The notes below the pieces were generated by a model. That model had not been told where the DNA came from. It ran no database searches and saw nothing but the letters and a program-made list of their open reading frames with translations. This document shows, piece by piece, positions 43,854 to 55,359 of a stretch of 64,000 nt of DNA. Every line of letters begins with the position of its first letter. Position 1 is the stretch's first letter. The stretch is from Blasia pusilla (lineage: Eukaryota > Marchantiophyta > Marchantiopsida > Blasiales): the NCBI GenBank assembly GCA_050084515.1, contig CM114271.1, positions 7,440,001 to 7,504,000 on the forward strand. The letters run 5' to 3'. The position numbers and the translations under genes were made by a program.

Positions 43854-44544
43854 TTTAGCTCTAAGATTGTCATGAGTGAGAGAAAACATCCCATCTGTCA
43901 TTAGTGAAAGTATTGGGCTAGATCTAGTAGTTAGAGTGTATTTTGAACGGATTTGATTGGTTCTATTGTGAAAAAATCCCATCTGATGGATCTGCATTGA
44001 TCGGATGGGATTTTTCATGCATTGATGGATTAAGAGCCCTCATACCCAACATGGTGAGGGTGGGGTCTTAGATCAAGAGCCCATAATCTTTTCATCTATT
44101 TGAGAAGTCAAACCCTGAAGGGCATTGTAGTCTATTGACACCATAGTCCAAGTGTTTATTAGCATCTATTATTTTTGTGAAAATAGTTTTGTACTGATGA
44201 AATTCTCTCCATATGGTTATGCAACCATAATATACCCTTTGGCTGGTTTACCCTCTAGCTTACAGGACAATGTGATAAATTTTTGGCTTACATAGAAAGT
44301 GATGTAAGCATGTATAAAGTGGTCTTATTATGTCTACTTTTAGATCCAAGCCTGGAAAAACAAGGTTAGTTTATGCCCCAATTTGGTCAACTTGTTACTC
44401 TCTTCTAAATATTTCTTGCATTTGAAAGAGAGAAAAATATAAAGAAATGTCATGAAGTTTTGAAGACAGACAGCGAATTCTGCCCTTTTTTTTTTTAAGA
44501 GAGACTCTCCTCTTTTCCTCTCTCCTGCTAGAATACCAACCCCC

Positions 44545-45222
44545 ATATTAAAGTAATTACAGATATTTCAAGAGGTTCCTACCTACGAAGAAGCGCTTCA
44601 AATCTCAAGAACTACTACAATCCAAGATAGTATTTAAATAATACCAACGTAGTTCATAGCATCATTCTTTTAAGATATCACTATGCTGTAGGAATGGTCC
44701 AAGCAAGAGAGAGTACCCTCTTGAGCTTGTAATTACATTGGAGCTTTCTTGTCTTTGATGGAGTAATAGAGCCTCTTCTCTTCATTCTATGCTTGACTCT
44801 CTTAGGTCTGCGGAGTGAGGAGAGGACTGTGATAGAACTCATTCAAGAAAGAATCATCAATAGGAGAGATGTATGAAATATGTCTGACAAAAAGTAACCT
44901 GCCATGATAGATTTAGTTCCACTAGTAGGATGAGCCGTCTCACTACTGAGTTCTCAATGAGATTCTTTCGTGTTCCAATGAGGTCCTATACAGAGAGTTC
45001 TTTCTTATTCTACTAGAGAAAATATTTTGAAGGAAACAATGGTACTTGTTACTGAGAGGATGTTGTGATTGATATCTCTATCCTAACAACAAACACATTC
45101 TCAGAATTCATGCATGTTTTTTACTATTCAAACTCTCTTTTCAGATAACTGTGATCTTCTTGGGGAACGAATTGCATATTCTTGATTGAAAGATCACGTT
45201 TTACCTTTCTTTGTACATTACA
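44545..45222 (+). repeat. 3' LTR of C0 (5' part missing)
   Basis: Matches the right half of the TR-GAG family LTR and ends TTTGTACATTACA. The U3 portion with TGTGATACC is absent. Confidence 0.75.
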
Positions 45223-45239
45223 AAAGGATTTGAACATAT

Positions 45240-45902
45240 CTTTATAAAGAAAGAAGTGCTTCATATCTCAAGAACCCCTTGAGTTTGCACCAATATTTAA
45301 AGATTATTACAGTATTTCGCATCATCATTCTCTTAAGATGTTGTTATGTTGTAGGAATGATCCGAGCATTGAGAAAGGAGAACCCTCTTAGGCTTGTAAC
45401 TGTATTGAGTCCCTCATGTCTTTGATGGAACAAATGTCTCCCCTTTCTTCAATCTAATGTGCGGAGTGTATGCATGATCTTATGGGGTCTACAGAGAGAA
45501 GAAAGGTTGGTTCTTGAATTCAATCAAGAAAGAATAGACAGTGAGGGAGATGTATGAAATTTGTTAGAGAGAGAGTAATCTACCTCGATGGATTAAATTC
45601 CGATAGTAGGTTGAGCCATCGATTCACTATGTTATGTATGACGTCCGTTCTTGGTTAATCGAGATCCAGATCATGAGAGGTTATTATTTGTTCCACTTGA
45701 GAAGTTACTCTTAGGGAAATTAACATATTTGGTACTTAGTGAAGTCTTTCCTGTTTCTTCGTTTCCTACATTATTGAGAAACTTAATGAATTGTTCTTTT
45801 TTATTACAAACTTCTCTTTTCAAGAAATTGTGATCTTCTTGGGGAACAAACTATATACTATTTGATCAAAAGATTATAATTTCCATTCTCTTGTACAATA
45901 CA
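45240..45902 (+). repeat. 5' LTR of element C (5' part missing)
   Basis: Second partial LTR of the same family directly after the first, from AAGAAAGAAGTGCTTC to TTGTACAATACA. It is followed by the GGCGCCGCTGCC box, so it serves as the 5' LTR of C. Confidence 0.75.
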
Positions 45903-45918
45903 TATAGAGTTGAGAATT

Positions 45919-45938
45919 TTTGGCGCCGCTGCCAGAGA
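45919..45938 (+). other. GGCGCCGCTGCC box of element C (primer-site-like)
   Basis: TTTGGCGCCGCTGCCAGAGA lies 17 nt after the LTR end. It resembles the TGGCGCCGTTGCCGGGGA box near the 5' LTR of plant Athila/Tat-type elements. D has the same box at 51591-51610 at the same spacing. Confidence 0.65.
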
Positions 45939-46679
45939 CTACACGCTTATCTGAAGAAAGAAGAGGTAGAGGTAGTGGGGTTTGGCGGAGACGAATTAGG
46001 AAGAAAATTTTGTTCAACCCCCAAACGTACAATTGGTGTTGACAGAGGAACATCTGCTCTCCCTAGCTCGTCCTCTTAGGTAGTGGATTGGGGAGTCTGA
46101 ACCGAACTCTTTTGCAGAGTGAGTGTTGAGGACAATAGAAAGATTACTCCATCTAGTGAGAGAACCTGCTACAAGGAGGTGTCCAACCCATGCACGTCAG
46201 TTCTACTAGGTGATGACCTGCTACTTCTATTTATGGGAGGAAGATCTTGAGCGGAGAGTGCAAGCGCAGTGAAGAACAACTAGATTGTTTATTTTGTAAT
46301 CCTCATGGAATGTTTCTTAGTGAATTGTCTGTGTGTGCAAGCAATAATAATAGATCTGTGGATTACCTATGGAGTTAGATTGACCGTCTCAAAATTAGCA
46401 AGTTAAGAGATGGAACAAACATCGAGGAGAGAACACATCTTAGAAGCCACCAAGAATTGCACTCAATCCTCGACCACGAGTAAGATCTAGAAGGAGGGAC
46501 GGAAGCACGTCTCCTCGTGTCTCTATCTCATCTTTGCGAGGGCCCAAGGCAGACAAGGAATTGACTTAGAACCCATTTGGGGAATCCAAAGATGAAGCAC
46601 CCCCGTAACCGCCAAAGTGAGAACCGCTACCTCCGCCCTCTTAAAGAGTTAGCCCAAGGCTTGACGAAGAAAAGAGTCT

Positions 46680-47954
46680 GCACATGGCTAACATGAGAAA
46701 AATGTTGCTAAGGTATCCCACCTTTGCGGGGAGTCGACGAGATGAGGTAGAAAACTTTGTGTTGGAATTCACTAATGTAGCCAGAGCCAATGGGGAAGGG
46801 TTAGAAGAATAACTGCTAAGAGTCTCTCTGGGGTTACTTAAGAAAAGAGCGCGCCAATGGTACGACGATCTTGATGCAGAGACCAAGGAACTTGGAATTT
46901 GGTGCTATAAGCCTTCATGCATACGTTTAGAGATCTAGAGTTTCAGGACTCGCTCCTCTTGGAGCTCCAAGACTTGAAAAGAAAGAAGAAAGAAACTCTG
47001 AGAGAGTATTTTTGAAGGTTCTGTAGCTTGGTCAAAAAGCTTGAACATACCACAATCTTACAATTGGTGGATTGGTTTTTCTCGGGCTTATCAAAGGGGG
47101 TGGATTGATATTGTCGCTGAGGACAACGCGACTCTTTAGAAGTCATGATTGTGTCCGCTGAAGCTTATGAGGCTTTAGAGAAGTGTGGAAAAATCAGGCG
47201 TAGATGTCATCATCGGAGGAAATCTTCGCGATCAAGCTCACCATCTGAAGACTCTTCATCTTCTAAATCGATTGAATCATTTTCAATGAGTTCTAGCAAG
47301 GAAACCAATTCCTTGAAAGAGTGCAAGACTAAGGGGAAGAAGGGGGACAAGTCAAAGAAAATTGCTTCATTCTTTGGCACCAGTTGCACAGCAAAGAGTG
47401 CCCGAAACTAAAGGCAGAAATCGGTGAGTCCTGCACGCAGACCCAAACAGGATGGAGGGAAATCTACCATCAAAGAGCTCTCCAAAAAAATGGCGGAGCT
47501 CAAGGTACACTTACTTGCACAAAAAGATCCTAGGAGGAGGCTGGGACTAATGCGACCTAACATCTGTTGTAGCTCGTTCGGAACTCAAGGACACACAACA
47601 TCATAGTGTAATTTCCACAAGGATTTTCGTTGGGTCCAAAACAAACCAACAATAGAAGATGGATGGTTTGAAGCTAAGCTATGGGAAGGGTGCTATGCCA
47701 TACCCAATCCCACCATCCCCTGAATTAGATACGTATCTCCGAAATTTGGGGAACAGAGATCCCTCACACAGATTATGGGGCCGGCAACTTTCACACCATT
47801 GATAAAGAGGAACAGTTGCTATAATTGTGGGGCTCCTAATCATTGGGCCAATAATTTTCCCAATCCAAAGAGGCCGGTAGGGTTGAATCCTCTATGTGGT
47901 AATTGCAAGGAAGGAGGTCATACGGCAGTGGAGTGCCCCGAACCTAAGGTTCCA
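46680..47954 (+). pseudogene. Gag of element C, first part
   Basis: The retrotransposon gag domain: MANMRKMLLRYPTFAGSRRD, VLEFTNVARANGEGLEE, KKRARQWYDDLDAE. The Ser/Lys-rich middle is at 47145-47411. The two zinc knuckles are CYNCGAPNHWANNF (last Cys lost) and CGNCKEGGHTAVEC at about 47815-47935. It is the same protein as in D (52595-54144) with more stops. It is interrupted at 47960 by a solo LTR and resumes at 49195. Confidence 0.82.
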
Positions 47955-47959
47955 TGACT

Positions 47960-49194
47960 TGTAATTTACAAGAATAATAGAAAATGGTCTTTTTAATGAA
48001 CAATGTGAAGTTTGATCCCCAAGAGATCACTATCATCTGAAAAGAGAGTTTAAAATGTTCATTATCATGTAGAAATTATCGAGATGGGTATATGAGTCAA
48101 ATAAACACATTCATCATGACATTCTCTCCTCAACAAGTACCAAGGTTTCATTCAATTTATCCTCTCTAGTGGAATAGGAAGAATGCTCTAGCAGACCCTC
48201 ACTCAACACAAAAGAACCTCACAGAGATCTCAACAGTGAGATGGCTCTTCCTAATCTTAGAACTCAATCCGTTATGGTAGGCTACTCTTTGTCAAACAGA
48301 TTTCATACATCTCTCTATTAATCATTCTTTTGGTAAAGGCTTCTCTCCAAATCCGCTTCTCACTTTGCAGACCCAAGAAAATCATTCATAGACACCGCAA
48401 ATTAGAGTAAAGAGAGGAGGTTTTTTATTCCATCAAGAACAAGAAGGCTTCAAAGTGTTAACAAGCTTGAGAGGGTACTTCTCCCTTGCTCGGACCATTC
48501 CAAGATCATAAGGATGTCGTAAAAGAATGATGCTATGAACTACTTTGATGGTCTTTAAATACTCTCTCAAACAATATTGGTGCTAGTAATCTGCAGCGCT
48601 TCTTGACAAGTAGACACCTCTTGGGATCTTTTAACTACTTTGATCTACGATTCTCTTTTCTTTTCCTATGACCCTTAGGAATCTGTTGGCACTAATTGCC
48701 CTACCTTCCTATCTACTCGAAAGCGATATGTCTGTTCCTAGCCTAACTACTCTAACGATGTGTCGCTTGCAATCGCGGACAGTCCTCTCTTGGTTACAAA
48801 GTTCTTTGCATCTTTGTTCTTCCTTGACTGGTGAAGTGCTTCGCTCCTCTTCTTCGGTGCTTTGTCTTCAAGTACTTGGTTGTCTCATGCTTCGCCATCT
48901 TTAACAGCCTTCTTTGCTAAGACACATAGGTCTTCATTCTTGGTCTTGAGATTTCGCTGGTTCATTTCCCTCTCCTCCAAGGCAAGTCCTTGATTTTTCT
49001 ATCTCTCTGCCTTATCCCAGGAGCTTTCTAATCGATCCTAAAAATCCTCCTTCCTTGATTACACCAAATTGATAGTGAAGAACTTCCTTTATATAAAATC
49101 TTTACTTCCATGCAGTCTTCAGTCTTCATTCTTGAAGACTTATGTACTCCTTTTACAAAAAATTGGTCCTATCTTGAAAATTGGAGGTATCACA
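47960..49194 (-). mobile_element. Solo LTR of the TR-GAG family, reversed, in element C gag
   Basis: 1235 bp; the minus strand reads TGTGATACC...ATTACA. The flanks TGACT (47955-47959) and CGACT (49195-49199) are a 5-bp duplication differing by one CG-to-TG type change. Element D shows the uninterrupted gag at this point. Confidence 0.9.
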
Positions 49195-49580
49195 CGACTA
49201 CTTGTCAAGTATGTCTCCACCCGCCCCCTCAGCCAGAGGGGAAGAGTGAAGTCAACGTCTTGCTGGTCAGAATTGAGGAAGTGGTGTTGCCAAGAGTTGA
49301 GAAGACGGTCGGTATCAACAAAGAGGACCCCGTTCAAGGGTCCATTAAGGGGGAATCCTCGTAATAGCCAATGGCCTTGCTAGAAGAGGTCTTTTCGGTG
49401 GATGCCTGTGCAAGTAAAAAGAAGGATAGATGGGTCACAAAGACCGTTAGGAGAAAAGAGTCCATGAAGGGGAAGGCATAACCCTTTCGTATGGGAAAAG
49501 TGATCCTCAAAGGCGATGTCGACCCTGCGTTCGATTGGAACCATACAAATGATTTTCATCAGGATGTGGGAGGAGCGGTA
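49195..49580 (+). pseudogene. Gag of element C, C-terminal part
   Basis: Reads RLLVKYVSTRPLS in one frame and NVLLVRIEEVVLPRVEKTVG in another, then VILKGDVDPAFDWNHTNDFH. These match D (RLLVKYVATPTAQ, VNVQLVRVEKISSP, AIVKGDVDLAFDQNHPKYFH). Frames are shifted, so it is non-functional. Confidence 0.75.
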
Positions 49581-49799
49581 AGAGGAGAGGAAGAGAGGAG
49601 AGAGGAGAGAGGAAGATATTGGCAACCCCTAAGGCTCTTTTGGTTTGAAGAGAGTTTCCCATTGGTTGAAGAGGGATTTCGACCGGTTGGAGAGACGAAA
49701 GTTTTGACCAATTGAAAAGGAAATTTTTTTCCAAAAATATTGTGGAAAAAAATTTGATGGTGAATATGAAATTTTTTTTTTAAAATTAATTTTTTTTAT

Positions 49800-50015
49800 C
49801 TTTTCAACCCGTCGGAATCCGATGGGTTGCAAATTTTTTTGGTTTTTTTCTTTTTGGTTAAGGAAATTTTTTCATTTTTTTGGGTTTTCTTAACATTTGC
49901 AACCCGTCGGAATGCGACACGTTGCAAACGTTAAAAAACCCAAAAAAATGAAAATTTTCCTGAACCAGAAAAACAAAAACCAAGAAATTGCAATCCGTCA
50001 GATTCCAACATGTTG
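49800..50015. repeat. Long imperfect hairpin with arms of about 100 bp
   Basis: The arms meet at about 49908. The inner arms (49861-49908 and 49914-49960) pair almost throughout: GGGTTTTCTTAACATTTGCA against TGCAAACGTTAAAAAACCC. The outer arms end in CAACCCGTCGGAATCC-type words, which also form the core. A similar word family is seen in C0. Confidence 0.8.
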
Positions 50016-50355
50016 CACTAAGTTTCATCTCTTCAAAAAAAATCTCCAAAAAAATTACTCACTTATTATCCATAATCTTCATATTTTTTTAAGAGAGTTT
50101 TGGTTTTTTTCCCCTTTTGTGCCTTTTTTTTTAAGAGAGACTCTTCTCTCTTCCGCTATCTTGCCTGAATACCAGCCCCCAGGATGTGGAGGAAGAAGTA
50201 CAAAGTCAAGTATAGGAAGACCATTCCCGAAGATCTTTGATGAAGGGGAAGGACCACGAAGAGCCACAGGTGACGGCCCCAATGACTTTGCCCCTTATTC
50301 TAGAAGCCTACGATCTGTTGAAGGACATAGCAGCAATCGGAGCCAACATCTCATT

Positions 50356-51575
50356 TGTGATACCTCCAATTTTTAGAATTTCAAGGATATGCTCAATTTT
50401 GTAAATAAAGGAGTACAATAGTCTTCAAGAATGAAGACTGAAGACTATATGGCAAGAAAGTTTGTATAGAAAGGGAGTCTTCAATATTATTTTGGTGTAA
50501 TGGAAGAATGAGGAGTATTGGAATTGATTATGAAGATCCTAGGATAAGGCAAAGAGATAGAAAATCAAGGACTTGCCTTGGAGGAGAGGGAAATGAGCTA
50601 ACAAAGTTTGAAGACCAAGAACAAAGCTCGGTAAAGACGGCGAAGCACGATAAAGCCAAGTACTTGGTAACGAAGTACTTGGAGCAAAGACAAAGAACAA
50701 AGTACCTCGAACAAGGACGAGGAGAAAAGTGCTTCGTCAGTTAAGGAAGACGAGGAGGTCAAGACTTCGCAATGAAGGTAGGATTGTCCGCGATTTCAAG
50801 CGGCACACCGTTACAGTAGTTAGGCTAAGAGAGCTAAGACCTGCGGATTCCTAGAGATCATAGGAAGAGTTAAGAGAACCGTAGATTTAATTAGTTAAAA
50901 GATCCCAAGAGGGGCCTACTTAGCAAGAAGCGCTTTAGATCTTTGGTACAGACACCGTTTGATCGGCTATTTAAAGATCATCAAAGTAGTTTCTAGTATC
51001 ATTCTCTTACAACATCCTTATGCTATAGGAATGGTCCGAGCAAGGTAGTAGTGCCCTCGCGCGATTGTAAACACTTTGAAGCTTTCTTGTTCTTGACGGA
51101 ATAGCTGAGACCTCCTTTCTTTACTGTGATGTGCGATGTGTATATGCCTAATCTTCTTGGGTAAGCAGAGTGAGGAGTGGATTGGGAGAACAGTTTTTAC
51201 CAAAACAATAATCAATTGCAAGATGTGAGAAATATTTTTGATAGAGAGTAGCTTGCCGGGACACATTGAGTTCCAAGAGTATGAAGAGCTGTCTCACTGT
51301 TGAGATCTCTGCGAGGTTCTTTGGTGTTGAGTGAGGATCTACGTGAGCATTCGTCCTATTCCACTTGAGAGGACCGATGGAAGGAAATCTTGGTACTTAT
51401 TAAAAGAAGAATGACATGATGAATGTTTGAATCCGACTTGTATACACATATTTTTTACTTTTACATGATAACAAACATATTAAACTCTCTTTTCAGATAA
51501 TAGTGATCTTCTTGGGGATCGAACTTCACACTTATTCATTAAATAGATCATTTTCTATTATCCTTGTACATTACA
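50356..51575 (+). repeat. LTR shared by elements C (3') and D (5')
   Basis: Full-length, 1220 bp, TGTGATACCTCC to CATTACA. The left side joins C's 3' region and the right side joins D's GCGCCGCTGCC box. It contains AACGAAGTACTTGG-type U3 repeats (50620-50740). Confidence 0.88.
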
Positions 51576-51915
51576 TATAGTACCAAATTCTTTGCGCCGC
51601 TGCCAGGGATGACAAGATTAGATGAGGAGAGAGAGAAAGAGGGTTATGGGTGAAGCAAGCAAGAAGGAAGGAGCCTCCCTACATCCCATACCATGCCACT
51701 TAGTGTTAATAGAAGAACACTTGTTGTCTCTAGTTATCCGCCTTTGGCAGTGGAGTGCTGAAGATAATAATCCCTTGCTGCGCAAGTCTTAGCAAAGATA
51801 GAGCAATTAATTAGTCTTGTCAAGGAACCTATGGCCAAAAGGTGTTCCGTCCACAAATGTCAGCTGCACTTGGTGATGACTCGGTACTTTTGTTCATGGG
51901 AGGAAGTCCTGGCAA

Positions 51916-52254
51916 CATGGTTGCCCAAAAACGGACAAGTCCTTCCTTAGGATGGACATGGACGGACATGTATGGACAAGTCTCGACATGTCCACGGACA
52001 TGTGTCCCAAAAGGTGGGACCCACACTTTTAGTCCATGATGGAAGGCAAGGCAAGGATGAGAGGAGCAATGAGGAAGGAGGGAGTGGAGGTGGAGGGAGG
52101 AAGGAATGGGGGAGTATGAAACACAATGACAAGTAAGGGGAATGAGAAATAAGGGAAATGTGGGGCCATACGGACAAGTCATTCCATAGGACTGACATAA
52201 ATCCACGGACATGGACATGTCCACGGACACGAACTTTATCCACATGCATCCTTG
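51916..52254. mobile_element. MITE-like element, second copy (~339 bp)
   Basis: The left end CATGGTTGCCCAAAAACGGA and the reverse of the right end CAAGGATGCATGTGGATAAA match the two termini of the element at 19232-26921. Both ends carry GGACATGTCC-type words. The core differs completely from the first copy. Element C lacks the insertion at the corresponding place (46215-46250). Confidence 0.65.
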
Positions 52255-52459
52255 CTTGGCTGCTAGATTGCGAGCATAACCCCATAGAAATTGAGAAGAG
52301 CTAATTGTCCATCCATGGAGTTGCATTTTATAACAATCTTCGGTGAGCAACCAAGATCTGGAACCTCGTGGGGTACCCATGGACGAAGACCGACCATCAG
52401 CTCAGAATCAGAGAGTTGATCGTAGGAACAAGCAGCAAGAGGAACATCCATCCTAGAAA

Positions 52460-54415
52460 CCACCAGGAGTAGCTCCTACTCCTTGTCCTCTTGCAAAGCT
52501 GAAGAGCAAGAAGAGGGACGGAAGTGCTTCACCCCGCACCTCCCCCGTACCTTCAAGGTTAGAGGATGACACAACTTGGAATCCCTTTGGGGATTTGGGG
52601 TATGAGGTACCTACAAGGCCACCGAAGCCTGAACCTATAACTCCCCCTTCACGAAGAACCAGCCGAATACCTAACGGCCAGACACATCAGATGGCCAACA
52701 TTAGGAAAATGCTGTTGAGATATCCCACTTTTGCGGGAGGTTGGAGAGATGATGTGGAAATTTTTGTGCTTGAATTTACCCATGTTATTAAGGCTAATGG
52801 GGAAGGTTCGGAGGAAGAGTTGTTACGGGTCTTTCCAGGTGTGTTGAAGAAACGAGCTACCAGATGGTATGACGGGCTTGAGGTCGATGCCAAAGAGACT
52901 TGGAAGCGGGTCTTGCAAGCCTTCCTACATGAGTTTCGGGACTTGGAGTTCGAGGACCGGCTCCTAACAAAGCTTCGCGACTTGAGGAGGAGGAAGAAGG
53001 AGACCCTGAGGGAGTACACTCAGAGGTTCGAAAGCTTGGTGAATAAATTAAAGCACACCACCACTTCCCAATTGGTGGATTGGTGTGTGTCAAGACTATC
53101 AAAAGAAATGGACCGGTACTGCCGACGGGGCCAACGAGATTTGCAAGAAGGAGTCAATGTGTCCGCAGAAGTATACAAAGCCTCCGAGAAATCCCGAAAA
53201 ACACAAAGACAGCACCATCAACCGCGAGGGTCTTCGCGGACAAGTTCCTTGTCCAAGGATGAAGCGTCCTCCATAGACACCGGATCTTCAACAGACAGTA
53301 TAAGTGAGTCCTAAGATTTTGGGGAAGACTCCAAAGCTTGTAAAAGAGGAAAGAAAAGCACCATAAGAGTTCCTCAGGGCGTGGGAGAAAAACCAAGTCA
53401 ACAAAGCATGTTAGTTGGAAGTTTATGAGTCTTGCATGCAAGCCAGCAAGGGATGCAAGGAAGTCTACCATTGAGGAATTAACAAAACAAATGGGTGAAT
53501 TAAAAGTGCATCTAGTGGCCCAAAAGGAGCCTTGAAGAAGACCAAGTCTGATGAGACCAAACATGTGGTGCAATGCCTAAGGAAACCAAGGGCATACTGC
53601 GTAGGAATGTCATCTTCAAAGATATATTTTTTTGTTTCAAGAGGACTCAACCCTTGAAGATGGGTGGTACGAAGTGGAGCAATGAGAGGGGTGCTTTGCA
53701 ATCCAAATCGTGGCAATACCTAATCCCGTCCAAAATTGGATTCCAAGGTACATGCCCCCAAAGTATGGTGAATAAAGACCTCTACGGCAGATCATGGGAC
53801 CCTCAACCATCACTCCACGTATCAAAAGGAATTGCTGCTCCAATTGTGGAGCAGCATATCACTAGGCGAATAATTGTCGAAAACCGAAGAGACCAGTGGG
53901 GTTGAATCCCTTGTGTGGAAACTATAAGAAAGGAGGGTATACCGTGGTGGAGTGTCTAGAACCAAAGGTTACTCGGTTGCTGGTGAAGTATGTGGCCACC
54001 CCAACAGCACAAGTTAAGGCCAAGAATGAGGTGAATGTTCAACTAGTACGTGTGGAGAAGATATCTTCTCCGAAAGCGTGTAAAAAGGTTACCATACATG
54101 AGGAGGAGCCCGAAAGAAAGAAGATAGAAGAGTCTTTGGACTAGCCCAAAGAACTCTTGAGCGAAGTCCTTGCGATGACCACGAGGTCGAAAACAAAGCA
54201 TGTCGCAAAGACTAAGACAAAGGATACTTCTTCATCCTCACGCAACAACAAAGACTCACAGAAGAGGAATGAACACTTCCGTGCAGGAAAAGCCATCGTG
54301 AAGGGGGATGTGGACCTAGCCTTTGACCAAAACCATCCTAAGTATTTTCATCACGATGTCGAAGAACGGGTTTGTGCCCAAGTCAACAAGGATCACGCAC
54401 AAGGTTTTGGATTAC
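52460..54415 (+). pseudogene. Gag of element D
   Basis: A long open stretch at 52595-53314 has the gag domain: MANIRKMLLRYPTFAGGWRD, FVLEFTHVIKANGEGSEEEL, KKRATRWYDGLEVDAKETWK, EYTQRFESLVNKLKHTTTSQ. Two zinc knuckles follow around 53840-53960: NCGAAYH-stop-ANNC and a CGNYKKGGYTVVEC that has lost one Cys and the His. The C-terminal part is 53896-54504 with a stop at 54144. The gag is better preserved than in C. Confidence 0.85.
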
Positions 54416-54419
54416 AAGA

Positions 54420-54571
54420 TGTGATACCTCCAATTTTGAAAATTTTGAGGATAGGACCAATTTTGTATAAAAGGAGTACAGAAGTCTTCAGGAATGAAGA
54501 TTGAAGACAATATGGAAGTAAAGATTGTATATAAAGAAAGTTCTTCACTATCATTTTGGTGTAATTGATAT
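54420..54571 (+). repeat. 3' LTR of element D, cut by Copia E
   Basis: TGTGATACCTCCAATTTTG to TTTTGGTGTAAT matches the first ~150 bp of the family LTR. The rest is missing where Copia E begins; it is not found after E in this window. Confidence 0.8.
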
Positions 54572-54879
54572 TGAAGATTGAGTTACAATCAAGCTCATGA
54601 GACATCTGAACTGCTACATTTGGTTCTCACACGAAGTAGGGAAGCTTAATCTTGGTTAGTTAGTTAAGCACGATTATCTTAACTAGGGTTAGTTAATCAT
54701 AGTTAGTCTAACTTGAGACTATGGTTAAGGTTAGGATTAGGATTTCTTGTACATATCCTATATGATCAAGAAGGGGACCAGCCTCCACTCATTCTCTCAT
54801 TGCAAAATTTTTTTCTCCATGGTGGTGTGTAAGTGTGAGCCGTTTTCCACCAATTATGCTTCTGTAGCAATTTTCTACA
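54572..54879 (+). repeat. 5' LTR of Copia E
   Basis: 308 bp, TGAAGATTGAG to TTTCTACA, followed at once by the primer site. Matches the 3' LTR of Copia F (32133-32437). Confidence 0.85.
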
Positions 54880-54891
54880 TGGTATCAGAGC
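54880..54891 (+). other. Primer-binding site of Copia E (tRNA-iMet)
   Basis: TGGTATCAGAGC directly after the 5' LTR. Confidence 0.93.
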
Positions 54892-55359
54892 GATAGGTGA
54901 ACATCACTTGAAATTCTTGGTGTTTGAGGAGAGAAGAGAGGCATGAGAAGGCACGATTTCAATTTGGTAGAAGGAAATTTTGTTTAGAGGTCAGTGGGTG
55001 CAAATTTCAAGTGGAGCTTTGACGATGATAAAACTTTGGAGGAATTTTTTAGGGATTTCCCGATCAATTTAGCCATATAGTTCTGTTTGTTGTAGAGCTG
55101 ATCAAGAGCTTTCCAACGCATCCAAAATCGATCGATTTTGACATTCTGGGCTCTTGCAGTAGCAATTTCAGTGTAGGAAAGTGCAATTAATGAAGAAAAG
55201 TTTTGCAGTTGGCACTCTACATGCTAATTTTGACTAGTTCTTTCATATAGTTAATCAATTTTGGAAAATTTTAGGTCAAATGTTGTGTAGGAGTGGTCTA
55301 TGCTTCAATTGGAGAGTGGAGAGTCTAAAATTACATTTTTGTGAGTGAAATCGTTCGTC

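Larger units (their letters stand above)
43178..44544 (+). mobile_element. 3' non-coding region of gag-only element C0, right of copy B
   Basis: It continues 32438-32746 across copy B. It holds palindromes at 43308-43340 (13-bp arms), 43408-43440 and 43701-43733, a 19-bp hairpin at 43803-43853 and another at about 43978-44014. The end (44485-44544, poly-T then AAGAGAGACTCTCCTC and GAATACCA) matches element C just before its 3' LTR region (50122-50182). No coding potential. Confidence 0.65.
45903..50355 (+). mobile_element. Gag-only LTR retrotransposon C (TR-GAG type), internal part
   Basis: It contains a primer box (45919-45938), a gag-like coding region (about 45940-49580, split by a solo LTR at 47960-49194), and a non-coding 3' part with a long hairpin (49800-50015). 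No protease, RT or integrase is present between the LTRs, so it must depend on another element. LTR-gag-LTR elements without pol are known in plants as TR-GAG. The next LTR (50356-51575) is shared with element D. Confidence 0.8.
51576..54419 (+). mobile_element. Gag-only LTR retrotransposon D, internal part
   Basis: Primer box at 51591-51610, then gag (to about 54415), then directly the 3' LTR at 54420. No pol is present. A MITE-like insertion (51916-52254) splits the early part. With C0 and C it forms a chain in which neighbouring elements share or abut LTRs. Confidence 0.82.

Noticed and set aside
51829-52380. 183-codon minus-strand open frame
   Set aside because: It spans the MITE-like insertion and antisense gag, with no domain.
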